Part shown: in pieces, positions 1 to 9,025 of the stretch | How positions within the stretch are numbered: the first letter of the stretch is position 1 | How the letters are laid out: the number at the start of each line of letters is the position of its first letter | Source: Luscinia megarhynchos | Taxonomy: Eukaryota > Chordata > Aves > Passeriformes > Turdidae | Direction of reading: 5' to 3' | DNA length: 64,000 bases | NCBI GenBank assembly: GCA_034336665.1 | Contig: CM067592.1 | Location: forward strand, 48,811,783-48,875,782 | The notes under the pieces: model-generated | Told to the model about the DNA's origin: nothing | Databases searched by the model: none | The model's input: only the letters and a program-made list of their open reading frames with translations | Position numbers and translations under genes: made by a program

Positions 1-2324
1 TTGCCCCAGACACTAGTTCTTTCAAAATCCACCTCTCTCCACATATTCATTATGAAGGTCTTTTTTTGCTAGGACTGCAATCTATTCTAATCAGGCTTCT
101 TTTTCAATTTCTACTTTCTACATAAATCCATGCAGGATTCATATTTCAAAAACCATGCTTTTCACTCTTTATCACTAGATTTCTTCACAAGATCTACACA
201 GGCCCCCTGAAAGCCTGTGATTATATTCTCTTCACATTTTTCTCTGCTGCAAGTCCCACGTTTCCACCCCACTTGGCTTCTGCTAAAGCTCAACTTCTGC
301 TAATTGTTCCTCTTTGTTTGCTGTCACTTTTACTTCAGTCGATCTCCTGTATCTCCCACAGTTGCTTATCTCCCTTATCAGACTCTTTTTCCTGGGGTGA
401 CTCTGACCCCAGTTTTTCCTGCAGGGCAGAAGAAGTCTCTGGACATTAGCACCCATTATTTCTTGCAGTTGGATAACATCATGGGCCAGATAAGAAATCA
501 CTATATTGAATAAGATAAACTTACTAAAGGAAAGCCTGTCTCAAGTCCAGGTCTCAGTAAACACTTTGTATCCCTCTAAAAGCTGCGGCATAAAAAAATA
601 TTCCAGCTTCTTCTTCCATCACAACTTTGTTCATGATTGGCAACAAATTATAGTTTATAGTTATAACTGGAATTTATAGTTATAACTCAATTTTTGCAGT
701 ACTACAAAGTTGAATAATCAGTGAAATACACTATGTATAGGTGTTTGTGTGTAGATACTTCAACATTTCTGGGCTGTACATTTTGTGAATTGCCTACACA
801 AACAATTTGAGCCGCTCTACATTACTTTCGTTTAACTATAGAGACTAATGTATTTAAGCTGTTGCAGGACAACACTGCTTTATTCTCTGTAGACAACTTT
901 ATTCTTTGTCTCGTTGTTTTTATTGTTTCACTGGTAGTGAATAAAAGCCTGCATCTGTTCCTCAGGAAGGACTTAATCCAAAGCTTATTGAATGCATTGG
1001 AAGAGTCTCCATTAGGCTTTGAATCAAGCTCTTTAGTTCACAAACAAATGCTTTTTGTGAGAATATGCTATTCAAGTATTGTATAGAAGAGTTACAGAGG
1101 TTCCCTATTCCTAAAATAATGACTGCTTTTTAAATCTTTTTTGCTATGCCCGTTCTATTGCAGGAATAATATGCAACTGTACATAATTGTTGAAGTACTG
1201 TAGTCCATGTTTATAGTTGATATAAATGTAGAATATGTAATGCTCTGGTAACAAGTAGTGCAATATTTATATGGCTCTTCCTATGGAGATAGTAGTTCAA
1301 AAAATATGTAGAGCTTCACTCTGAGGATGATCAGGCTCAATCAGGCAAGCTGGACATGGCAAATTATCTTTGAGGACTGCCTTGTGTTGGTGTTATTGAT
1401 GAAGCTGACTTGAAAGAGGAATTTGTAGAATAAAAGAGGGATACTACTGAATGGAATTTCTTTTTCTGCCCTTAGGAAAAAGAGCAGACTGAAAGGAGTC
1501 ACAAAGTTCACAATAGGGAAAAGAAACAGGGGCTATTGTGGACGAGGGCACAATGAGACAAAGATAAGGCAGGAGGAATCAAAGCACAAACATTAGCTGG
1601 AACAAGACTGTAAAGAACTTTTAAGTGAAACTTTACAGCTTCAGAGTTGCAATGACTGGGTTTTCCGAAAGGAGGGAGATCCATGAGTTGGTTACGCAGT
1701 GGCATTCCTGGAAGTTGAAATAAAATAGATCTTTTCCTTACAATACCACAAGTACTAAATACTTCTTTGGATTTCTTGTGAAGGGAAACTAACAGTTTCC
1801 GTGAATCGAAGAGAACATGATTCCAGTGAAACTTGGCTGGTTTTTCGACTGCAGAACAGAGTAACTTCTACACGTGGGTGTGGATGACAGAAACAGTTAC
1901 TACTGGGTATTATTCCTGGGAGAGAATTGATCGCAGTAAAACGCACTGCACTGTGTGGTAAGTGCTCGCAGGGCTGCACACGTAGTTTGTAAGCTGATGG
2001 TGACTCAGACCGTTTATGGAGCCAGTACTAAAACATTACTCACTCAAGGAGTCACATTTAAGCCAGTGAGATTACTCGTGTAGTGAGTAGCTGATAGAGA
2101 TCTTGCCAAGCTATTCCAAGACATAATAGATGTATGTAAATGAGCCTGTTAGACAGGTGAATAACTTCAGAAAGGAATTTTTTAGTTCATTATTTGTATG
2201 AACTTTCTATTTGAATTCCCTAACCACAGCGGAGGTCCTATTAAGTTTTCCACCTCCTACTAACCGAAAGTCCCTATCCCAAAACTCATCAACTCATATA
2301 GACAAATAAGAGAAAGTGACTTAC
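1..2324. other. Non-coding AT-rich stretch
   Basis: No exon or known repeat is recognisable. Open frames on both strands are short and have no recognised family. If the minus-strand leader exon at 2325-2427 is real, this stretch is the start of its first intron. I looked for a following immunoglobulin V-type exon of about 110 codons on the minus strand and saw none, so the rest of that gene would lie left of the window. Around 620-700 there is a short direct duplication of a TTATAGTTATAACT motif. Confidence 0.5.
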
Positions 2325-2427
2325 CTTCAGTGACATCACAAATCAGCAGCAATGACAGGAATAGAACAAGATCTCCAGTCAGTTCTCTACCAGCAGCTCC
2401 CTGCGTCTGTAATTCACAACATTTCAT
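2325..2427 (-). CDS. Candidate signal-peptide (leader) exon of a membrane or secreted protein, partial
   Basis: Read on the minus strand, an ATG at 2427 opens 34 codons plus one base, then a strong donor (CTGAAG then GTAAGT) follows directly. The peptide starts MKCCELQ, has a hydrophilic stretch, then a hydrophobic core LVLFLSLLLI, and ends CDVTE plus the first base of a glycine-type codon. This is the layout of a cleaved signal peptide. A phase-1 end is typical of leader exons in the immunoglobulin superfamily. The length and the M-x-C start recall CTLA4 leaders, and the ending recalls CD28 leaders, but this is weak resemblance, not homology. The base at -3 of the ATG is a purine (G). An in-frame ATG at 2547 would add 40 residues but give a poorer signal peptide. 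The next exon is not in the window. Alternatively it is a chance frame next to a chance donor. Confidence 0.33.
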
Positions 2428-3106
2428 CCCTGCACTGAATATAAAGCATTTATGAATGTGACCTCCAAACTTCCTACAGCTCTGGTGGATCTCTGCATTC
2501 ATTAGCTTTATAAATGCATAGAGAATACACTGAAGTACCTTTTTCATCTCACACGCATTATTACAAGCTGGTGCATTCTCCCATCCAGCTCATCTCCATG
2601 TTTTTCTGCAGTCAGAGAAATAACCAGAACCACAAGAAAAGGAAAATTAATCTAATCACAAAATTTCTGACAGCCAGTCTAAAACACTTAAAAATCTGCA
2701 TCCCAAGCAAAACTCATTTTTCATATTCAGTGTGGAGGCTACTATATCAAGCATCACCTTTCAGGTCTACATTTCATTTATAAATGTTATAAAACTGCCT
2801 GGCATATTCCGCATCATTATCACCAGTGTTTCCCTTCCTTTCTTTATTCTGCATTCAGCATCTTTTAGAGTTCATAGAGAACATGAATAGTGTGCTGGGC
2901 TATAAACAGGAGCCTGAAAACAATTCTAATAGGAAGAGGTATCCTTTTTGAATTATTCTCCATTTCAAGGTTCACTGCATAACAATAAAAAAATCTGCCT
3001 CACTGAAACCGTGTTCCCCTATACTGACAGGGTCCAAAAGCAAAGACTGAGTTACTCCTCTGTCTCCTGGACAGGAGCAGCAGGAGCAGCAGAAACTGGT
3101 ACAACC
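2428..3106. other. Stretch upstream of the leader exon, no gene seen
   Basis: This would be the 5' flank of the minus-strand leader exon. On the minus strand a TATA-like TTTATATT lies about 15-20 bases before the candidate ATG, too close for a standard TATA-driven start, so the transcription start cannot be placed. Nothing else is recognisable. Confidence 0.4.
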
Positions 3107-3427
3107 TCCCTCCTCTCCTCTCCTCTCCTCTCCTCTCCTCTCCTCTCCTCTCCTCTCCTCTCTCTCCTCTCCTCTCCTCTCCTCCTCTCCTCTCCTCTCC
3201 TCTCCTCTCCTCTCCTCCTCTCCTCTCCTCTCCTCTCCTCCTCTCCTCTCCTCTCCTCTCCTCTCCTCTCCTCTCCTCTCCTCTCCTCTCCTCTCCTCCT
3301 CTCCCTCTCCTCTCCTCTCCTCTCCTCTCCTCTCCTCTCCTCTCCCTCTCCTCTCCTCTCCTCTCCTCTCTCCTCTCCTCTCCTCTCCTCTCCTCTCCTC
3401 TCCTCTCCCTCTCCTCTCCATCTCCCC
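3107..3427. repeat. CTCTC/GAGAG pentanucleotide microsatellite
   Basis: About 320 bases built almost wholly of the 5-base unit TCTCC (GGAGA on the other strand). There are a few 3-base slips (CCTCCTC near 3181, 3214, 3238 and 3294) and CCCTCTCC variants near 3300 and 3345. One strand is all pyrimidine. Because the unit is 5 bases, every frame stays open, which produces long spurious Ser/Leu/Pro and Arg/Glu/Gly frames on the two strands. The array ends abruptly in unique sequence on both sides. It is a simple repeat and likely length-polymorphic. Confidence 0.97.
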
Positions 3428-6400
3428 ATCCTGAGCTACCCTGTGTCTCTTCCTCTTTCTAACTGCAGGCACAGTTTGTTGGCAATGGTTCCATCCCCTT
3501 TCTGCCCATGGAAGAGCACACATCTATACAGAGGCAGATTGTAAACTAGGTCAGTTTATATGGCAGAGATAAAAAGAGCAGGAATAAGAGCCTTTTTGTT
3601 TAATAACAAGGTCTCACATAAGCACATGGCCTGGTTGTCAGAGATGTTGACCACCTGCCATTTCCACTGACTCCAGTGGCACTAGTCCTCATGACCACAG
3701 GCTGAGGATGTAGAAAAGCATCCTCAGTTTTGCAGTCCCCTGCAAGCAGAAGCTCAGTTGCAGTTCCTTGGTATTCTCCAAGATTCCACACTAATCTCAG
3801 GATCTGTTTTTGTCAATTTTTCCAACATTTTCAGCACAGTCTTGGGATGTAAACTGGTCAGCCTTTGGAGGAGGAGTGAGGTGATACTGGGGATAATACC
3901 TTTTCATTTCACAAGCACATAAAGCAGGCCTGAAATAGAATGAGTGAGGAGCTGTCATGTGAGTGTTAAAAAATAACTATTTTTCTTGACAAGTATTTGG
4001 TTAATGCAGCTATCTTTATAGTCATCCTCTTTGAAGAGTTTTTAGTACAGTACCAACTAATCTTGCAATTTATTATCTAGGTAAAAGTATTTCAGCATTA
4101 TAGTAAAAATAAGGGAAAACTGAATTCTGGGAAAGATTAATTGCTCCTTCCCCCTACCTGAAGGTCTCTGAAATGCTGTATTTACAAATTAACAAACTGC
4201 GTCAGTTTCATTTGTGACATGGCTTTACCTAATGGAAGAAAATCTCTGCTGCTGTCATATAGTCCATTGTTGAATGAACCCAGAAAGCAGGAAAGGGACA
4301 GAAGGTAATTGCTGGAACAATAAGATAGAGAGGTGTGAACCCAGGAAGAGGAGCTCTGAAATTCCTCCTCTGACACTGTAGCATAATTGGTTTCCAGATT
4401 TTGCTCCACAGTCGAGTACCACCAGTCTCCAAAACTTTAGAAAGCATGAAACTTGACAATGCTTATTTTAATTATGTTTTTGAGGTCTGGAGGGGACCTT
4501 TCTGCATGGTTCTGAAGGTTTCCATAAGCAAAAACCACTAATTTCCCTTCCTCCCTTCTGATAACTGCTGTACTCTGTTTTAGCAGCTGAAGTTCCTAAA
4601 AACCAAATAAAGGATGGTCAGACCTGTGAAACATACAAAAAAGATGTAACTCCCATGCTCCTTTTCCTCTTTCCTCCACATGCCCATATTGCCATTTGGA
4701 CGGCATGCCTATCTGTGGGAGTACAGACTCATGCCTGCAGGGCAGGATGGTGGGCAGGATCAGCAATGCATGTCCATGCACAGGCACAGCTTCCCTTTGC
4801 TCCCTGTCTGCTCTCTGCAAATAGTCTGAATGAGGATGTACGGTGGTTCTAGCACCTTATCCTAGAAGGACAAAGGCTAGGAGCCCTGTCTTTGGGGAGA
4901 TAACTGCATTGCAGACATTCCTGGGGACATTCCTAGATGGTGGAGCTGAAACACCCCTGTTCAGACTTGATCTCTCTTCCTCCTTCCTGTGCTGCATGCT
5001 AGTGGCAAGTAAAAAAATGTTCATTAAAAAGTCCAGCCTTTGTCCAGAGAATTTACAACAAAGTATGAAAAAGAGAAAACAGATGGCTGCCAGTAGGGAG
5101 AATGGCAGGCAGTTCCCTGGGTCAAAGACCTTGGGGGTTTTTGTCTGTACCATACTCTTGGGTGCTTTCAGACACATACATTTGCAAAGAGGATTGTGGC
5201 CACTTGTAGCTGATTATTAGGATAACTTCTTACTTACATCTCTGCACTTACATATGTACATCTCAGTTACCTTATACCATTAGCTTTTACCGTAAATCGT
5301 TTTCATTAGCACACAGCATTCAGGTAGCAACCATGTCCTCTGTGTGAGCATGTGCCCTTGAGTTTTCAACAGAAAATGCAGCAACTGAATCATCAATAGC
5401 AGCGTGTAACCTCCCATTTAAAACACTGGCTACTGAAGAGTGGAGGGAGGAAAATGGGACACTAAACTTCAATACAGACTGGAGAACTAAAGGTTTGCAA
5501 ACCTCATGCCTGTACTGTCCAAATACAGAGATGCTAATTGGGTTAGAACTAAAGAACACTTAATGCAATCTATCTGAGAAGAGTCAACATTGCTGCTGTA
5601 AAATCCTGCCTTAAACAAACCTTTTGGAGGTCTCCGAAAAGGTCAACAAAAACGTGGATAAGGGTGATCTAATTTCCATATCAGACTGGGTGTCTAAAAG
5701 GTTCTTGACAAAGCCTTTTAAGGAGACTAAGCAGAGAAAACAACAAGAGTGAAAGCCCTGGTATAGCTCTGTAATTTTTTAGAAGATAAAATTTAAAGTA
5801 CAGGAATAAATCACCAGTTCTCACAAAAGAGGGAGGTGCTGGATGGTGCAGAGTTCTGCAAGAGACAGTGTTGCAATGTGTGCTGTTCAATGTACTCTGC
5901 CTTACCTGGGAATGGAGTCAAATAGCAAAGTTCATTAAAATGCATTTATTTGGCAGTAACAAGAGGAAAGATTGTGAAAAATTATACCTGGACATTACAA
6001 GACTGAATGTTCAATATCAGAAATCCAGTATAAGTAAATTTAAAATGGCACACATAGACAAATAGTCATTAAAAATGGTGGGCTCTGAGCTGCCACGAGT
6101 AAAATCTCAGGGTTATGACAGATCACGGAAACATTCCCTCAAAAATTCCTCATGAAGTATTTTCAAGGAAAAACGTCATTGTGCCATTGTATGAATCCAT
6201 GGTTTGACCACATCTTAAATCCTGTGTACTTCATCAACTCAAATTTAGATCTATTAGATCATGGTCATGCTCAAGAGTGCATCAAGCATGGTAAGAGGTA
6301 CAGAACAGTCCTTATACAAAAGGATCCCATGAGAGTAACCTTCAGCTCTTCAGCCGGGAAATGTTAGTGATGTACACAGATTACAGCGGAGATCTGCAAA

Positions 6401-6631
6401 CCCATGATCAGTTCTGAGAGGGTTAATTGTTCCCCATATCCAGCTCAAAGAAAGCGTTAGTTGTTCTTCATTTCCAGCACAGGAGCTGAGGGGATAATTA
6501 AATTTGTACTGATACCAAAAATAAAAGGCAGAGCTTTTTCACAGGAAGGATAGCAGATCAATGGGAACCCTTGCAAGCATATTTGGGTTAAAGGCAGCAT
6601 TAAAGAAGCCCAGGACAGTAGTACCACCTAT
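3428..6631. other. Non-coding stretch between the microsatellite and the CpG island
   Basis: Ordinary AT-rich sequence. The largest frames (near 4843-5220 plus and 4857-5177 minus) overlap each other on opposite strands, have no recognised domain and lack convincing flanking splice sites, so they are taken as chance. No CR1 or SINE match was recognised here. Confidence 0.5.
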
Positions 6632-6660
6632 TAAAAAACAAAACAAAACAAAACAAAAAA
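6632..6660 (+). repeat. AAAAC-type A-rich simple repeat
   Basis: Runs of AAAAC and AAAAAAC units sit just before the CpG island. It could be a simple repeat or the A-rich tail of an old retroposed element, but no element body is recognisable next to it. Confidence 0.8.
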
Positions 6661-6902
6661 CCAAAACGGCCAAGCCCCTTTTACCAATAAAGAAAATCAA
6701 ACCAAAACCAAGCAAAAAGACAACAGCCCGAAACCCGCGGCCCGGAAACCCCCGGAGCTGGCGGGGGAGCGGAGCTCCCGCCCTCGCACGCCGCGTTCCT
6801 TTCCTTCCCGGCCCCCCCGGTGCGGCCGCGGGCACCGTAACAGGAGAGGCCGGCGGCGGCGGTAACCCGAGCGCGGCGGGCGGGGCCGCGGAGCCGCCGC
6901 AC

Positions 6903-6960
6903 GACGGGACGGGACGGGCGCGACGGGACGAGGCGGGGCGGGGCGGGACGAGGCGGGCGG
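6903..6960 (+). repeat. Degenerate GGGAC/GGGGC pentanucleotide repeat
   Basis: Units GGGAC, GGGGC, GGGCG and GACGA alternate for nearly 60 bases, giving many closely spaced GGG runs. It coincides with the GC-box cluster, so the repeat may itself supply Sp1-type sites. Confidence 0.7.
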
Positions 6961-6996
6961 CGGCTTTGCCCCCCTCCTTCGGCGTCGGCGAAGGGG

Positions 6997-7046
6997 GCGG
7001 GCGGGGAGGGAAGTGGGGGAGGAGGAAGAGGAGGAGGAAGGGGGAC
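6997..7046 (+). repeat. Purine-rich G/A tract in the promoter
   Basis: An almost pure G/A run of GGGGAGG, GGAGGAAGAGG and GGAAGGGGG blocks, interrupted only by rare T or C. It codes a meaningless Glu-rich run in one frame. A GAGA-like or triplex-forming promoter element is possible. Confidence 0.7.
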
Positions 7047-7294
7047 CCGACGTGCCGGGGCTGCGCGCGGGGCTGGCAGCGCACGCCGCGAGCCGGAGGA
7101 GCGGGAGCGGTTTGGATGAGGTACTGCGAGCGCCGGGATGCGCGTGTCCGCGCGGCGTCTGTCTGTCTGCCTGCCTGCCTGCCTGCCTCTGTGTGTGTGA
7201 GCGCGGCTCCCAGCGCGGAGCAGAGGGACGCGGCGGTGGCTGCGGCTCCGGCGAGCTGGCCCTCGGCGCGTTGCGGGCAGGAGAGAGCGGAGAG
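7000..7294 (+). other. Candidate non-coding first exon of a plus-strand gene (start uncertain)
   Basis: The sequence GCGGAGAG at 7287-7294 is followed by GTGAGA, and GGGGAG at 7322-7327 by GTAAGG. Both fit the splice donor consensus and lie inside the CpG island, as expected for a first exon. The 5' end cannot be read from sequence; near 7000 is a guess from the GC boxes just upstream. No credible start codon with a conserved protein follows: the ATG near 7127 leads into a repeat-derived frame. The exon is therefore probably 5' untranslated. No second exon could be recognised, so the gene's identity is unknown. Confidence 0.35.
7158..7200 (+). repeat. CTGT/CTGC tetranucleotide then TG repeat
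   Basis: Three CTGT-type units, five CTGC-type units and a short TG run lie in the candidate first exon. A length-variable repeat in the 5' untranslated region is possible. Confidence 0.9.
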
Positions 7295-7600
7295 GTGAGA
7301 GAGGGGTGGGCAGGAGAAGGCGGGGAGGTAAGGAGGTGTCGGTAGAGGTGCGAGGAGGAGCAGGGGAAAAGCGAGGAGGGAAGGTGGAATCGCGGGCAGA
7401 GGGAGAGAGAGCAGGAGAGGAGAATGCAGATGCGCGGAGGGGAAGGGAAGAGGCCAGGAGGACAGAGGGGATGCCGAGTTCCTGCCCTTGCCATCGCAGC
7501 CCGGCGCGGTGTTCCCGGCCCCGGGGAGCCCCCGGCGTGCGCAGCCCGGGCGGGGAGGCGCGGACAGCCGGGTCTGTGCGAGCATCCCGGGGTGCCCGGG

Positions 7601-7850
7601 CCGGGGGCGGCTGCGCCCCGCCGAGCCGGGCCGGGGGCGGCTGCGCCCCGCCGGGCCGGGCCGGGGGCGGCTGTGCCCCGCCGGGCCGGGCTGGGGGTCG
7701 CTGTGCCCCGCCGAGCCGGGCCGGGGGTCGCTGTGCCCCGCCGGGCCGAGCCGGGGGTCGCTGTGCCCCGCCGAGCCGGGCCGGGCCGGGCCGGGGGTCG
7801 CTGTGCCCCGCCGGGCCGGGCCGGGGGTCGCTGTGCCCCGCCGGGCCGAG
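7601..7850 (+). repeat. 30-bp GC-rich minisatellite, 8 units
   Basis: Eight tandem units of 30 bases begin at 7601, 7631, 7661, 7691, 7721, 7751, 7791 and 7821; the 10 bases at 7781-7790 are an insertion of two extra CCGGG units. Each unit is CCGGGGG(C/T)(G/C)G, then CTG(C/T)GCCCCG, then CCG(A/G)GCCG(G/A)G. The last ten bases are themselves a 5-base repeat. Units 1-3 carry GGCGG and later units GGTCG; units 1-2 carry CTGCG and later units CTGTG. The variants therefore change in order along the array. A tail of CCGAG/CCGGG units continues to about 7870. Because 30 is divisible by 3, frames remain open and create the spurious Gly/Pro/Arg proteins seen on both strands. Confidence 0.95.
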
Positions 7851-7995
7851 CCGAGCCGAGCCAGGCCGGGCCGGGGCCCGCGGGGGCTCCGCCGCCCTCC
7901 CCGGGGCGGCCGCTGAGCGTGGGGACAGCCAGGTCGGGAGGATGGAGGGGCGTGTGGAGGGGGCTCGGCAAGATCCTGAGAAACCTGTGACGTAA

Positions 7996-9001
7996 TTATT
8001 TTTTAATCAGCATGTGTTTTTCATGACGATCTAAAATTTTCCTGGACTCCCCTTTGTGAACAGAAAATCCCCTGCATCTTTGTTCCAAGTATTTCTATTT
8101 TTAGGTTCCTCTGTAGCAGCAAGGCGAGTTCATGAGTTTTAAATATTTTATTTCTTTTTTATTTGCCCTCTTCTGAGGACCACTACAGCGTAAACTTCCG
8201 AAGCACTGGTGTCTCTTACAAAAAAGTTTATTAAAATTATTACTGAGGTGAGCAGGCCGGCAGCTGTTGTGGGTGTACCAGTGTTGGAGTTCCTGATACC
8301 ATTAATCATTGGCCTTAAAGAGCAGTCATCGTACTGAAGTTAGGTTTTCATCTTCAGAAGAATTGCCTGTCAGGTCCTAGAAGATGTACATTAGGTACAA
8401 GTACCAGCCTGCTGTTAGAAGAGATAGACCGTATTCCCCCCGTTGTGATTTTACCGATGAAACAAACATGTTGTTTTATTATGAGTGGTGATTAACAGTT
8501 CAAAGTTGTAATATTCTCTGATTCTAGCATTGTCTCATAGCTCTGGTATGTCAATTTGTATTCATGCTGTGTAAGTGTTTTGCAGAGGTTTTGCCTATCT
8601 GGCAGGGATTTATTTCAATTTCACAATTACGTTTTCAGGATCTCAGCAGCCTCAGGAACCCAAAAAAGTTGTGTTTATATATATCTGTATCTTTTATAGT
8701 GCGTGACTTTTTTTTCCTAGGAAAGGCAAGTTTTTTCATCTTTAGATCACAGTTTTTATGTGTCTGCACACGGCAGAAGTTACAGCTAAAATTGTGTTCA
8801 TTTAAGTGTATTCACTGCAAGCATTTCTGACCACTCAGTATTGAGTGTTTTTTATCGATTTATCTTCATTTTATATTTCAATGCCCATCCATTTAATGCC
8901 CTGCCGTAGCCTCTGCCAAAGTAAGTTTTCAGAGATTTAAAATGTTACATACAGATACTGGCTTTTGACAGCTGATACTTGTTTTTGTATTATTTTCCTA
9001 G
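7996..9001. other. Probable intron start, no gene seen
   Basis: Sequence after the CpG island returns to AT-rich non-coding. Nothing is recognised apart from short A/T runs. Confidence 0.4.
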
Positions 9002-9025
9002 CTGTCCAAAGAGTACAAGTCCCAG
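9002..9025 (+). other. Candidate 24-nt micro-exon
   Basis: A T-rich acceptor (TATTATTTTCCTAG) ends at 9001, and CCAG at 9022-9025 is followed by GTGAGC, a strong donor. The 24 bases between read LSKEYKSQ in frame 0, with no stop in that frame. The length is a multiple of three, so it would insert eight residues without a frame change, as neural micro-exons do. It lies 1.7 kb after the candidate first exon. I do not recognise the peptide. One such arrangement in 64 kb can arise by chance. Confidence 0.22.

Larger units (their letters stand above)
6727..7995. promoter_or_regulatory. CpG island, probable promoter
   Basis: Base composition switches abruptly from AT-rich to dense CG near 6727 and back to AT-rich near 7995. 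CpG dinucleotides are abundant, unlike the CpG-depleted remainder of the window. Overlapping GC boxes (GGGGCGGGGCGGG near 6937-6949, GGGGGCGGGCGGGG near 6993) fit Sp1/KLF binding. A CRE-like GTGACGTAA closes the island at 7988-7996. There is no TATA box, as is usual for this promoter class. Two good plus-strand donors inside (after 7294 and 7327) suggest transcription to the right. The long open frames on both strands here are by-products of GC richness and of the 30-bp repeat, not genes. Confidence 0.88.

Noticed and set aside
283..422. Minus-strand segment after an acceptor-like CTTCTGCCCTGCAG as the next exon of the leader gene
   Set aside because: The frame that would follow a phase-1 leader stops after 14 codons, and the other open frames do not resemble an immunoglobulin domain.
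2948..3544. Ser/Leu-rich (plus) and Arg/Glu-rich (minus) frames of 125-198 codons
   Set aside because: They are direct translations of the CTCTC pentanucleotide array.
4843..5220. 125-codon plus-strand frame
   Set aside because: Overlapped by a 106-codon minus-strand frame, no domain, no splice sites or promoter.
6539..7995. Several very long open frames on both strands (up to 424 codons) across the CpG island
   Set aside because: They are Pro/Gly/Ala/Arg-rich, overlap in all frames and are kept open by GC richness and by the 30-bp repeat, whose length is divisible by three. None shows a domain.
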